Shown: positions 1 to 5,738 of the stretch, piece by piece
How positions within the stretch are numbered: position 1 is the first letter of the stretch
Layout of the letters: every line of letters starts with the position of its first letter
NCBI GenBank assembly: GCA_964468125.1
Contig: CAYXVF010000180.1
Span: 1 to 7,158, forward strand
Direction of reading: 5' to 3'
DNA length: 7,158 nucleotides
DNA from: CAYXVF01 sp964468125
Lineage (GTDB): Bacteria > Myxococcota > XYA12-FULL-58-9 > CAYXVF01
The notes under the pieces: generated by a model
The model's input: the letters and a program-made list of their open reading frames with translations, nothing else
Database searches by the model: none
What the model was told of the DNA's origin: nothing
Made by a program: the position numbers and the translations under genes

Positions 1-1
1 C

Positions 2-268
2 GAGCGGGGGCACACGGCCGGCAGGCGTGGGCGGCGCGAGAAAGGGTCCATCTACGCGACGAAACCGCAACCGTGCTTCGTCGTCAACCATCAACAGAAA
101 TTCGAGCTCGGACAGGCGGCGCCCCTGCGAACCCGCCCCACTCTTGTTCGCGCGTTGCATGAGATTTCGTCCCCACCGATCAGGTGCGGCATCAGCGAAA
201 GCTCGGAAGGTCCCGTGCCCTGGCTGTGTGTGGAACGCTCCGGCTTGTAGCTCCCCTTCACCCTCCAT
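2..268 (-). pseudogene. HipA-family kinase fragment (N-terminally truncated, runs off left edge)
   Basis: This minus-strand frame stays open to the edge of the window and gives 89 residues that read like the N-terminal half of HipA-domain proteins. Residues 24-34 are FADAAPDRWGR, the family's hallmark (D)xxPDxWGR block. They are followed by NLMQR, by LSELEFLLMVDDEARL (the 'L-DyLL-v-D' block), and by RFRR...GPFL and RVPPL. HipA proteins are serine/threonine kinases, classically the toxin half of HipBA modules; the kinase core would lie beyond the window. Two things are odd. About 60-70 residues expected before LQAGAFHT are absent, although the frame stays open upstream to about 445 with unrelated sequence. 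The usual 'RLGALRF' motif reads RLRF, as if three codons were lost. No ribosome-binding site precedes the ATG at 268, and no HipB-like gene is visible. The family call is fairly sure; the claim that it is a remnant is inference. Confidence 0.62.
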
Positions 269-427
269 GGAAAGGGCACTGAGCCTTTCCGGGAAGAAGC
301 GTGAAGTAGCCGTTCGAGCGGTCGAATTGCGGGTTCTTTCGCAGGTCCGAGTGACACGCAGCCTGGCGGCCTCAGTGCCCGAGCACGCTTGCGAGCCGCT
401 TCGGGCTGATGCAACCTCGAGACGAGC

Positions 428-937
428 ATGCGCGCCCTACTCCTCCCGCTCTTCTTGGTCTCCTGCGCCTCCACATCAGGAGCAAGACCCGTCTTCGAGT
501 ACCCGCTCACCCCCGACTGCGAGGAGGAGGAATACGGGGGCACGAACAAGTGGCATCCCTGCGACCTCGAACGCTCAGCCAACGCACTCGTACCGATCGC
601 CGTGAACGGCGCCGCTACCGATGCCGTCTTTGCGCAAACCTCCGGTCGGGTGCACATCGCCGACAGCGTCAACAAGACGCCTCAACACATTGACGGGACG
701 GCCCTCGCCTCGATCTTGGAGCGTGGACTGATCGAATCCCAACGCGGCACTCCCGTCGCGATCGAGACGGAAGCGGATGTCATCGCCCAATTTCGTTTCC
801 ATGAGTCACCGCTCGAAGACGGCGGAATCAAATACTACGTGACACTCAGTTTGCGAAATACTTCCAACGAGGAGCAGTGGTCGTCGACGTTCGAGATCCC
901 CAAGAAGGCGCGACCCAGGCCCAAAGTCACGTGGTGA
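428..937 (+). CDS. Short LpoB-like outer-membrane lipoprotein
   Basis: The 169-residue product begins with a very short lipoprotein signal, MRALLLPLFLVSC, so Cys13 would be lipidated after signal peptidase II cleavage. The mature part resembles LpoB, the lipoprotein that activates penicillin-binding proteins in Gram-negative bacteria. It has a conserved N-K-T-x-x-H-I-D block at residues 82-89, a helix-like stretch (LASILERGLIES), and then a C-terminal pattern typical of the family: KYYVTLSLRNT, a Trp at 151, and a basic EIPKK ending. The middle of the family fold (the usual 'R...E...Q' segment and the GADY strand) is shortened. An in-frame TGA at 407 fixes the ATG at 428 as the start; only a weak purine stretch precedes it. 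The next gene begins 22 bases downstream on the same strand. Family assignment is from motif recall. A role in peptidoglycan synthesis is inference, because divergent LpoB-like proteins occur in many myxobacterial contexts. Confidence 0.72.
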   Translation: MRALLLPLFLVSCASTSGARPVFEYPLTPDCEEEEYGGTNKWHPCDLERSANALVPIAVNGAATDAVFAQTSGRVHIADSVNKTPQHIDGTALASILERGLIESQRGTPVAIETEADVIAQFRFHESPLEDGGIKYYVTLSLRNTSNEEQWSSTFEIPKKARPRPKVTW

Positions 938-959
938 CCTGCGAAAGACGGCGACCGGC

Positions 960-1541
960 GTGACGACTCAGTGCGACCTCCGTCCGGGCACGACCCGGCG
1001 AGTGCTGGATTGGTTGAGGCAGGGTCGCGACGTCACCGTGCTCGCCGGTCCACTCCTGGGAAAGAGCTTTCTCCAGGCGCAAGTCTCGGCCGCAGAGGCG
1101 AATGCCAAACTGTCTCTCGCTCCGCTCGAAAGCGTGCTCACCCTGGCCGCAGCGAGCACGCTCGTTGCCGCGGGAACGAAGGTCGTCCCCCTCTCGACCG
1201 TTCCGCGTCGGCACCTACCGCGAGACGTCGACGACGACGCCTGGGCCGTCACGGTGGGTCATCCCTATCTGCTCGCAGGCCTCGAAACGGGAGATCTCGA
1301 AGCTCGGCGCAAGAGGCTCGCAAACAGAGTCAGCGAGTTCGAGGAAACGTTGCCCGACGAGTTTTCTGCCCTCCGTGCGGCGCGCACCACGAAGGAGCCG
1401 CACGCGTGTTATCGGATTCTCACCGAGGAGCATGGCTTGGGCAAAGCGGCACTCGATCGCCTGGTCCGACTCGGGCTCATCGCCCGCGCGATCTACGGCG
1501 ACCGCGCGGGGGTCGAAGTCGTCCCGCTGGGCGCGCGATGA
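960..1541 (+). CDS. Compact AAA/STAND-like P-loop protein with C-terminal winged helix, lacking Walker B
   Basis: This is a 193-residue protein read from a GTG start. Residues 29-36, AGPLLGKS, fit the permissive Walker A pattern [AG]x4GK[ST]. Residues 99-105, VGHPYLL, match the GHPYLL block that closes the ATPase core in many archaeal-type AAA and STAND ATPases. After it come a helical segment (LEARRKRLANRVSEFEE) and a winged-helix-like end (GLGKAALDRLVRLGLIAR, about 160-177), as in those families. Only about 60 residues separate the two ATPase motifs, and no hydrophobic strand ending in DD or DE (Walker B) is seen, so nucleotide hydrolysis is doubtful. There is no signal peptide, so it should be cytoplasmic. 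It lies 22 bases after the LpoB-like gene. The ribosome-binding site is weak, so the start is uncertain. It may be a natural miniature family member or an internally deleted gene. Confidence 0.65.
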   Translation: MTTQCDLRPGTTRRVLDWLRQGRDVTVLAGPLLGKSFLQAQVSAAEANAKLSLAPLESVLTLAAASTLVAAGTKVVPLSTVPRRHLPRDVDDDAWAVTVGHPYLLAGLETGDLEARRKRLANRVSEFEETLPDEFSALRAARTTKEPHACYRILTEEHGLGKAALDRLVRLGLIARAIYGDRAGVEVVPLGAR

Positions 1542-1592
1542 GCCACAACTCTACGGCCAGCAACGCGTGGCAACGACGCTTCCAACGTCGGG

Positions 1593-2222
1593 ATGCGCGA
1601 TCAAGAGCTATCCGTCCGAGCCGAGCTCGCGCTCCTCACCTGCCCAGAGGGAGCAGACGACGCCTTTCGTGACACGCACCCCAATCCCGTGTTCGTCACC
1701 ACCACGTCGATCCGTGACGACCGTCTGAGCATCGGGGTCCAGTTTGCCGGTGGTTGCGACACTCACGCGTTCAGCCTCTGCTGGGGCGGCGACGCGACGG
1801 CGTTCCTCGAATCCGAACCGGTGCAGGTCGAGTTGCGCCTGCAGCACGAAACCAACGACACCTGTGAAGCACTCCTCAGTGAGAGCCTCACCTTTGATCT
1901 TCGCTCCCTCGAACACACCTATGCCTCTGCCTACGCGGGCTTTGGCGCCGGAGATGAGCTCGTTCTTCGTATCGGCGAAGAACGCGTCAGCTACGCGATG
2001 GACGGCGCTGCCGCCGAAAGCGATGGAGCCAAATCCTGCGTCACCGGCGGCTGCAATCGTGAGCTCTGCGGAGAATCAGGCACCGCCGATGAGCTCGCGA
2101 CCGCCTGTGTCGTGCTTCCGGAGTATGCCTGCCTCGCCGAAGCAGTGTGCGAACGTCAGAGCGATGGGCGCTGCGGTTGGACCTACACGAAAGAAGCTCT
2201 CGAGTGCTTGAGCCGGCTCTGA
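1593..2222 (+). CDS. Two-domain protein: GGC-H-F-L-W beta-domain plus eight-cysteine cluster
   Basis: The product has 209 residues. Residues 33-135 look like a beta-rich domain with a characteristic FAGGCDTHAFSLCW stretch (51-64), followed by LRLQHETNDTCEALLSE and LTFDLRSLEHTY. Such domains are found in secreted or surface lipoproteins of myxobacteria and Bacteroidota. Residues 149-205 form an eight-cysteine cluster (C149, C154, C159, C172, C180, C186, C194, C205) with PEYAC and DGRCGWT, matching the family annotated as 'eight-cysteine-cluster'. Its function is unknown; disulfide pairing or metal binding are both plausible. Such proteins are normally exported, yet no signal peptide follows the ATG at 1593. 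The segment LALLTC (residues 12-17) looks like an eroded lipobox but is preceded by charged residues. No alternative start exists between the TGA at 1539 and this ATG in the same frame. Confidence 0.78.
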   Translation: MRDQELSVRAELALLTCPEGADDAFRDTHPNPVFVTTTSIRDDRLSIGVQFAGGCDTHAFSLCWGGDATAFLESEPVQVELRLQHETNDTCEALLSESLTFDLRSLEHTYASAYAGFGAGDELVLRIGEERVSYAMDGAAAESDGAKSCVTGGCNRELCGESGTADELATACVVLPEYACLAEAVCERQSDGRCGWTYTKEALECLSRL

Positions 2223-2435
2223 GTTACCGAATCCTGATGGGACTGCCCTACGCTCAGGCGCTCGCAACCACCTTTGAAAACCTCGACGTGCTAGATCATC
2301 TCGCTCCGCGTGACGAATGATGTGGCTGAGATTGGTCTGGAGCCATTCAGCGTCTGGTCCGTCATCTCGCTCGATGTGCAGAAAACGCGCGGCCATCGAC
2401 ACATCGGGTGTTGGATGTGACCCTCGAGCAGTCAC

Positions 2436-2441
2436 AGGAGG
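2436..2441 (+). promoter_or_regulatory. Strong ribosome-binding site AGGAGG
   Basis: AGGAGG lies six bases before the ATG at 2448. It is the best plus-strand Shine-Dalgarno match I noticed, and it fixes the start of the acyl-CoA dehydrogenase gene although the gene itself is interrupted. Confidence 0.85.
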
Positions 2442-2447
2442 TCACCA

Positions 2448-2749
2448 ATGAAACACGATTGGAACGAAACGGCACGCGGTTTGGCAGTGGAGCTCGCGGA
2501 GCGTGCGCAGCGGNNNNNNNNNNNNNNNNNNNNNNNNNNNNNNNNNNNNNNNNNNNNNNNNNNNNNNNNNNNNNNNNNNNNNNNNNNNNNNNNNNNNNNN
2601 NNNNNNNNNNNNNGTTCATCACCAGCGGGCGGTACGACGACCCGGTCCAAGGGGCGATGGTGCTGCACTTCCCGCTTCCCTTGTCTGCTGAGGGCGTCCG
2701 AGTTTCGGATGACTGGGACACGCATGGCATGCGCGGAACCGGATCGCAC
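2448..2749 (+). pseudogene. Acyl-CoA dehydrogenase, interrupted by assembly gap and truncated
   Basis: Two pieces of one gene flank the N run. Before it, MKHDWNETARGLAVELAERA resembles the N-terminal helix of a family of acyl-CoA dehydrogenases (FAD-dependent enzymes that introduce a double bond next to the acyl-CoA thioester). After it, FITSGRYDDPVQGAMVLHF, then VRVSDDWDTHGMRGTGSH, match the central beta domain, including the DxWxTxGMRGTGSH block near the FAD site. Homology stops at the His codon ending at 2749; none of the three frames beyond it continues into the expected 'VFVPE' segment or the C-terminal helical bundle. Only about 150 bases remain before the converging gene ends at 2898, too few for the missing roughly 150-200 residues. 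From family length the gap should hide about 140 codons, more than 100 bases. The gene is therefore either a true pseudogene or damaged by misassembly at the gap edge. Confidence 0.72.
2514..2613. other. Assembly gap (100 Ns)
   Basis: Exactly 100 undetermined bases, the conventional placeholder for a scaffold gap of unknown size. The reading frames on the two sides need not be compared, because the true length is unknown. Confidence 0.98.
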
Positions 2750-2897
2750 TGTCGCGCGAGCGGGGGCCTTGGCAGCCTCAGCACGCATTTTCCGGCCGCA
2801 TCGCCCTGGGACTCGAGCCGCTTCCGACCCGCTGACGCTCGATCCATGCAGAGAGCGGAGGGTTTCGGGCGCTCCTGGAGTCAAAGAGCTTCGAGGC

Positions 2898-3767
2898 CTA
2901 GACGCGGGTCATCAGATGAATCTGCGCGTGGTCGAGGACACGCGCGAAGTCGGTCAGGCGGACCCAAAACTCGCCGATTTCCGGATCGAGGATCTGCAAC
3001 ATGCGTTCGCCCTGCGCGCTGCGCCCCGTCCCCGTGACCGCAATCGCGTGGCGTCCCGCGCCTCCATTGTAGGGCTTGAACTTCACGCCAACGAGTCCCA
3101 CGGAGTCGCGACCGACTCTACCGGCGAAGAGCTCCCAAAGCTCATCCACGCTGTGGTGAGGTTTCGCCAGTCCCGTCGCCTTGCGACCGACCGAAGCCAC
3201 GGCGATCCCAACGTCCGAGAGCGCGCCGCCCAGTCGCTCGAGGGCGGCCGCCATACTCATTCCCTTCGCCGCATGGGCTGCAGTGATCGTCGACTCTGCC
3301 AACGCCATGGGAACCTCGCGTCGCAAGGCGAGCACGCCATTCAAGATCGACGTCGGCTGGCAAGTAAATGGCGAGGTCTGCAGGAGGAAGGTCTTCGGCG
3401 AAAGCGACACTGCCTCGGCCGGAGAGGTCCGGAAAGCCCGGAACTTCAGTGCGTGAAAACCATCCGTGAGCGATCGAGCCGTCGCCACACGAATGTGAGG
3501 AAGCGTCGCGCGTAGAACCGAGATCGAGGACAGCTTCTGCAGGTTCAGCAACGTGCGCGTCAGCGAAATACCCCCTCCAATCGGCACAAAGGCGGTCGCC
3601 ACATCCGCGGCGAGAGTCAACCGGTCGTGAAACCTCTCGGACGCATAGCGATGCATGGACACATCGGCGCCATGACATCCCATGTGACAAACGACCGCAG
3701 GCGGCAGAGGGGCGTCGTACTCAAACGCGACGGGTCGCAGGGGAACCTGAAACGGATCGACCGGCAT
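2898..3767 (-). CDS. Orphan papain-fold (C39-like) cysteine peptidase with N-terminal extension
   Basis: This is a 289-residue protein. A C39-like peptidase arrangement occupies residues 125-285. Gln130 lies six positions before Cys136 in LLQTSPFTCQPTSILNGV, the same Q-x5-C spacing as the oxyanion Gln and nucleophile in C39 peptidases. His240 sits in GRHAIAVTGTG and Asp261 in LQILDPEIGEFW, matching the usual His strand and DPxxG turn. The first 120 residues are not recognised. They contain a Cys/His-rich patch (VVCHMGCHGADVSMH, 26-39) and a hydrophobic stretch (ADVATAFVPIGGGISLTRTLL, 54-74) that may be amphipathic or membrane-associated. There is no clear signal peptide, and no ABC transporter or leader-peptide substrate is adjacent, so peptide-export processing is not supported. 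It could be a stand-alone protease or a toxin-like effector. The start at 3767 has only a weak upstream GTAGG. Confidence 0.68.
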   Translation of the reverse strand: MPVDPFQVPLRPVAFEYDAPLPPAVVCHMGCHGADVSMHRYASERFHDRLTLAADVATAFVPIGGGISLTRTLLNLQKLSSISVLRATLPHIRVATARSLTDGFHALKFRAFRTSPAEAVSLSPKTFLLQTSPFTCQPTSILNGVLALRREVPMALAESTITAAHAAKGMSMAAALERLGGALSDVGIAVASVGRKATGLAKPHHSVDELWELFAGRVGRDSVGLVGVKFKPYNGGAGRHAIAVTGTGRSAQGERMLQILDPEIGEFWVRLTDFARVLDHAQIHLMTRV

Positions 3768-4013
3768 GGCGTACCTACACGCCCATGACGTTCGTGGCTA
3801 ATTCGATACGCGGGGGAGCGCACTCGGCTTCGCCGGGGATGTTCACCAACCTGACTGGTCGTGCGGAATGACGCCTTCGTCAACGGAGCTGTGCGGCGGA
3901 TTCGTGACGAACCCCCTGGCGGTTCACGATTGGCGGGTCTCGAGCTCGGGAGCCGCCACGGACGGGTGAGCTGTCGCTGACGAGCCCAATCAAGGCTCTG
4001 CCGGGCGCGGTCT

Positions 4014-5138
4014 TCAGTAGCGCATGATCGCCACCAGTGGGCGGGCAGGCACCGCGGGCTCGTCCGGTTCCGTGACGTAGACCTCGCCGCCGCGCGCGTG
4101 GACCCAGCGTGCCGCGAGGCCGACCAGTTCCGTACTACGCGGCTGCGGCGCCTCGTGCACTTCGAGCTGCCGCGCGTCGAAATCGAAGTGACCAAAGACG
4201 TCCTCGTTCACGTCGATGAACAAGCTCTGCACCCGGCCGTCGTAGGCCGCTGCGAGCACCGTCGACAGCTCGTCCGACACTCGGGACGAGCCGACCAGGC
4301 CTTCGAGTCGCTCCAGTGCGGCGCGGCGATCCTGATGCAAGACCGGCTCCACCAGCGGCCAAGCTTTCTCGTGCAGGTCCTCCGGGCTCAGTCGGTCAGG
4401 GCTGCCGACAACCGCTTCGTCGCACAGGTGGCGATAGCTGCAGGCGCCGCGAAAAATGGGCAGAAGGTAGTCCACCCCAGCAAGCACCACTGGCGCCTTC
4501 GAGCCACCAAGAAACGAACGCAGCGCCCGGTCCACTTGCAAAAAGTACTTTCGGTAGAGCGTCTTCTCTCCCTCATCTCCTTGCCACTGTTTGTTCGGGC
4601 CCACCCCTCGGTCTCGACCACGTCGCTGCATGGCGTGCGCGCGACTCGCAGGAAACTCCCCCACCGGGACCGTTGCCGCGCCGAGACGTGTCCCTTCGAT
4701 CAACCGGACCTCTTCTTCGCTGAGCGCCAGGACGTAGAAGGTCCCATCACCGGTGAGGAGCGGTAGCAGCGACTTGAAAGTGAAGCGCTCGCCTACCACC
4801 GCCTGCGCTGGCAGCTCGAGCGCCACTCGGTAGGTCGCGCTCCTCTGCGGGGAGAGAAACACCGCCAATCCATCGCTCAGGTACCGCCAGAACTCTTCGT
4901 CCTCGAGGAGCTCGTCCACCGGCTCCAATAACGCGTCGATCTCCCGCTCGCGCAGGTCGTTGCTGGCGCGCAACTGCTCGGCCGCGTCCGCGCGGAGGTT
5001 CTTCAGGTGAATGCGTCCTTCTCCCTGATCTACGCCACGGGTCACCGCGCTGGTCGGGAGCGTGAGCGTGACGCAGGGGCCCTCGTGGACGTCCAGGAGA
5101 GTGTCAACATCGGAAAGGGAAAACGAGTCGTGGTGCAT
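4014..5138 (-). CDS. baeRF-family protein (bacterial relative of eRF1/aRF1), family 3/7-like
   Basis: The 374-residue product follows the order of bacterial archaeo-eukaryotic release-factor-like (baeRF) proteins. The N-terminal domain has PCVTLTLPTSAV then GRIHLKNLRADAAEQL (residues 21-56) and EEFWRYLSDGLAVFLSP (81-97). The middle domain has TFYVLALSEEEVRLIEGTR (133-151) and then the linker KTLYRKYFLQVDRALRSFL (192-210). The C-terminal domain, of the ribosomal L7Ae/eL30 type, has APVVLAGVDYLLPIFRGAC (215-233) and SPEDLHEKAWPLVEPVL (251-267). The peptide-releasing GGQ tripeptide of true eRF1 is absent, as is common in this group. Members are thought to act on ribosomes, for example in rescue or hibernation, but that role is inferred, not seen. 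It lies 60 bases downstream of a small gene on the same strand, probably in one transcript. The start has a poorly spaced GAGG. Confidence 0.82.
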   Translation of the reverse strand: MHHDSFSLSDVDTLLDVHEGPCVTLTLPTSAVTRGVDQGEGRIHLKNLRADAAEQLRASNDLREREIDALLEPVDELLEDEEFWRYLSDGLAVFLSPQRSATYRVALELPAQAVVGERFTFKSLLPLLTGDGTFYVLALSEEEVRLIEGTRLGAATVPVGEFPASRAHAMQRRGRDRGVGPNKQWQGDEGEKTLYRKYFLQVDRALRSFLGGSKAPVVLAGVDYLLPIFRGACSYRHLCDEAVVGSPDRLSPEDLHEKAWPLVEPVLHQDRRAALERLEGLVGSSRVSDELSTVLAAAYDGRVQSLFIDVNEDVFGHFDFDARQLEVHEAPQPRSTELVGLAARWVHARGGEVYVTEPDEPAVPARPLVAIMRY

Positions 5139-5198
5139 GCCTCGGGAGATACTGTAGAGCGGCCGTTGTCACAAACCCGAGGCGCGCCGAATCGTCGT

Positions 5199-5465
5199 TC
5201 AGAACGAAGGGCCGCCGTGTATGACCACCAGGCGCCAGGCGCCCCACTCCTCACTCGCGGTCGCCATCTCGGGCACCGCACGCGCATGTTCGACGATCGG
5301 CAAGTAGTCTTTTTGCTTCATCTGCGCCACGAGCTGCGGGTCCCGGAGTAGCTCAGACCAGGTGCTCGGGTCGTCACGCAGCTTCACGAGCGCGTCCAGG
5401 TACGCGCGAACCTGGGCATCAGCGCCCGAAGAGCGCTCGACTCGCATGAACGAAGCATCCATCAT
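5199..5465 (-). CDS. Small uncharacterised protein upstream of baeRF gene
   Basis: This is an 88-residue, mostly helical, soluble protein (LDALVKLRDDPSTWSELLRD, then QLVAQMKQKDYLPIVEHAR) with a short beta-like end (WRLVVIHGGPSF). I do not recognise its family. Expression is credible because GGGAGG (plus-strand 5469-5474) precedes the start. The GGAGG core is 3 bases from the ATG at 5465 and 6 bases from the in-frame ATG at 5462, so the second Met is the likelier start (87 residues). The baeRF gene begins 60 bases downstream on the same strand, suggesting a two-gene operon and perhaps a functional link to ribosome-associated activity; that link is inference. Confidence 0.6.
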   Translation of the reverse strand: MMDASFMRVERSSGADAQVRAYLDALVKLRDDPSTWSELLRDPQLVAQMKQKDYLPIVEHARAVPEMATASEEWGAWRLVVIHGGPSF

Positions 5466-5626
5466 GCCCCTCCCGACTTTCGACGCTTTCGCCCGGGATC
5501 CGAGCTCCTTCGAGCTCGGCTGGTCGACCTGCTACTCCGGCGAGCGTGCTTCTGAGTTGGCGACGATGTTCAATCGAGCCGTGTCGCGGCTCGAGCGATC
5601 GGAATGATGACTTGCGCGTCAAAATT

Positions 5627-5650
5627 TGGTCCTTCATCGAGGAGGGACCA
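5627..5650. other. Stem-loop, 9-bp stem in divergent intergenic spacer
   Basis: TGGTCCTTC and GAGGGACCA form a nine-pair stem with one G-T wobble around a six-base loop. On the minus strand the stem is followed by AATTTT, so it could act as a weak intrinsic terminator for minus-strand transcription approaching the small-ORF/baeRF operon. On the plus strand no T-run follows. It lies between the two divergent transcription units, in a spacer (5466-5738) with no confident gene. Confidence 0.4.
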
Positions 5651-5738
5651 TCAGTCCGTGCCGAGCCGTTTGATGCGGTCTCCCTCGAGCTCGGTGCGCT
5701 GTATATCGTGGAGTGAACAGGCCGCGTTTGGGTTTCCA

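Noticed and set aside
27..605. Long open plus-strand frame of 192 codons at the left edge
   Set aside because: Its translation is rich in Arg, Ser and Pro with no family signal. It runs opposite the HipA fragment and overlaps the LpoB-like gene in another frame.
2237..2320. 27-codon ORF (MGLPYAQALATTFENLDVL…) after the Cys-cluster gene
   Set aside because: It is short, has no ribosome-binding site and no recognisable family. It may be a decayed tail but cannot be supported.
2076..2435. Minus-strand open frame reading MAARFLHIERDDG…
   Set aside because: It overlaps the conserved eight-cysteine coding region antisense. It has no family match that I recognise and no ribosome-binding site that I noted.
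3899..3930. Short inverted repeat GAACC…GGTTC between the baeRF and peptidase genes as a terminator
   Set aside because: The stem has only five pairs and no T-run follows on either strand.
5199..5465. Small protein ending …IHGGPSF as a double-glycine leader peptide paired with the C39-like peptidase
   Set aside because: The GG is only four residues from the C-terminus, leaving no core peptide. The peptidase is a separate gene more than 1.4 kb away and lacks a transporter.
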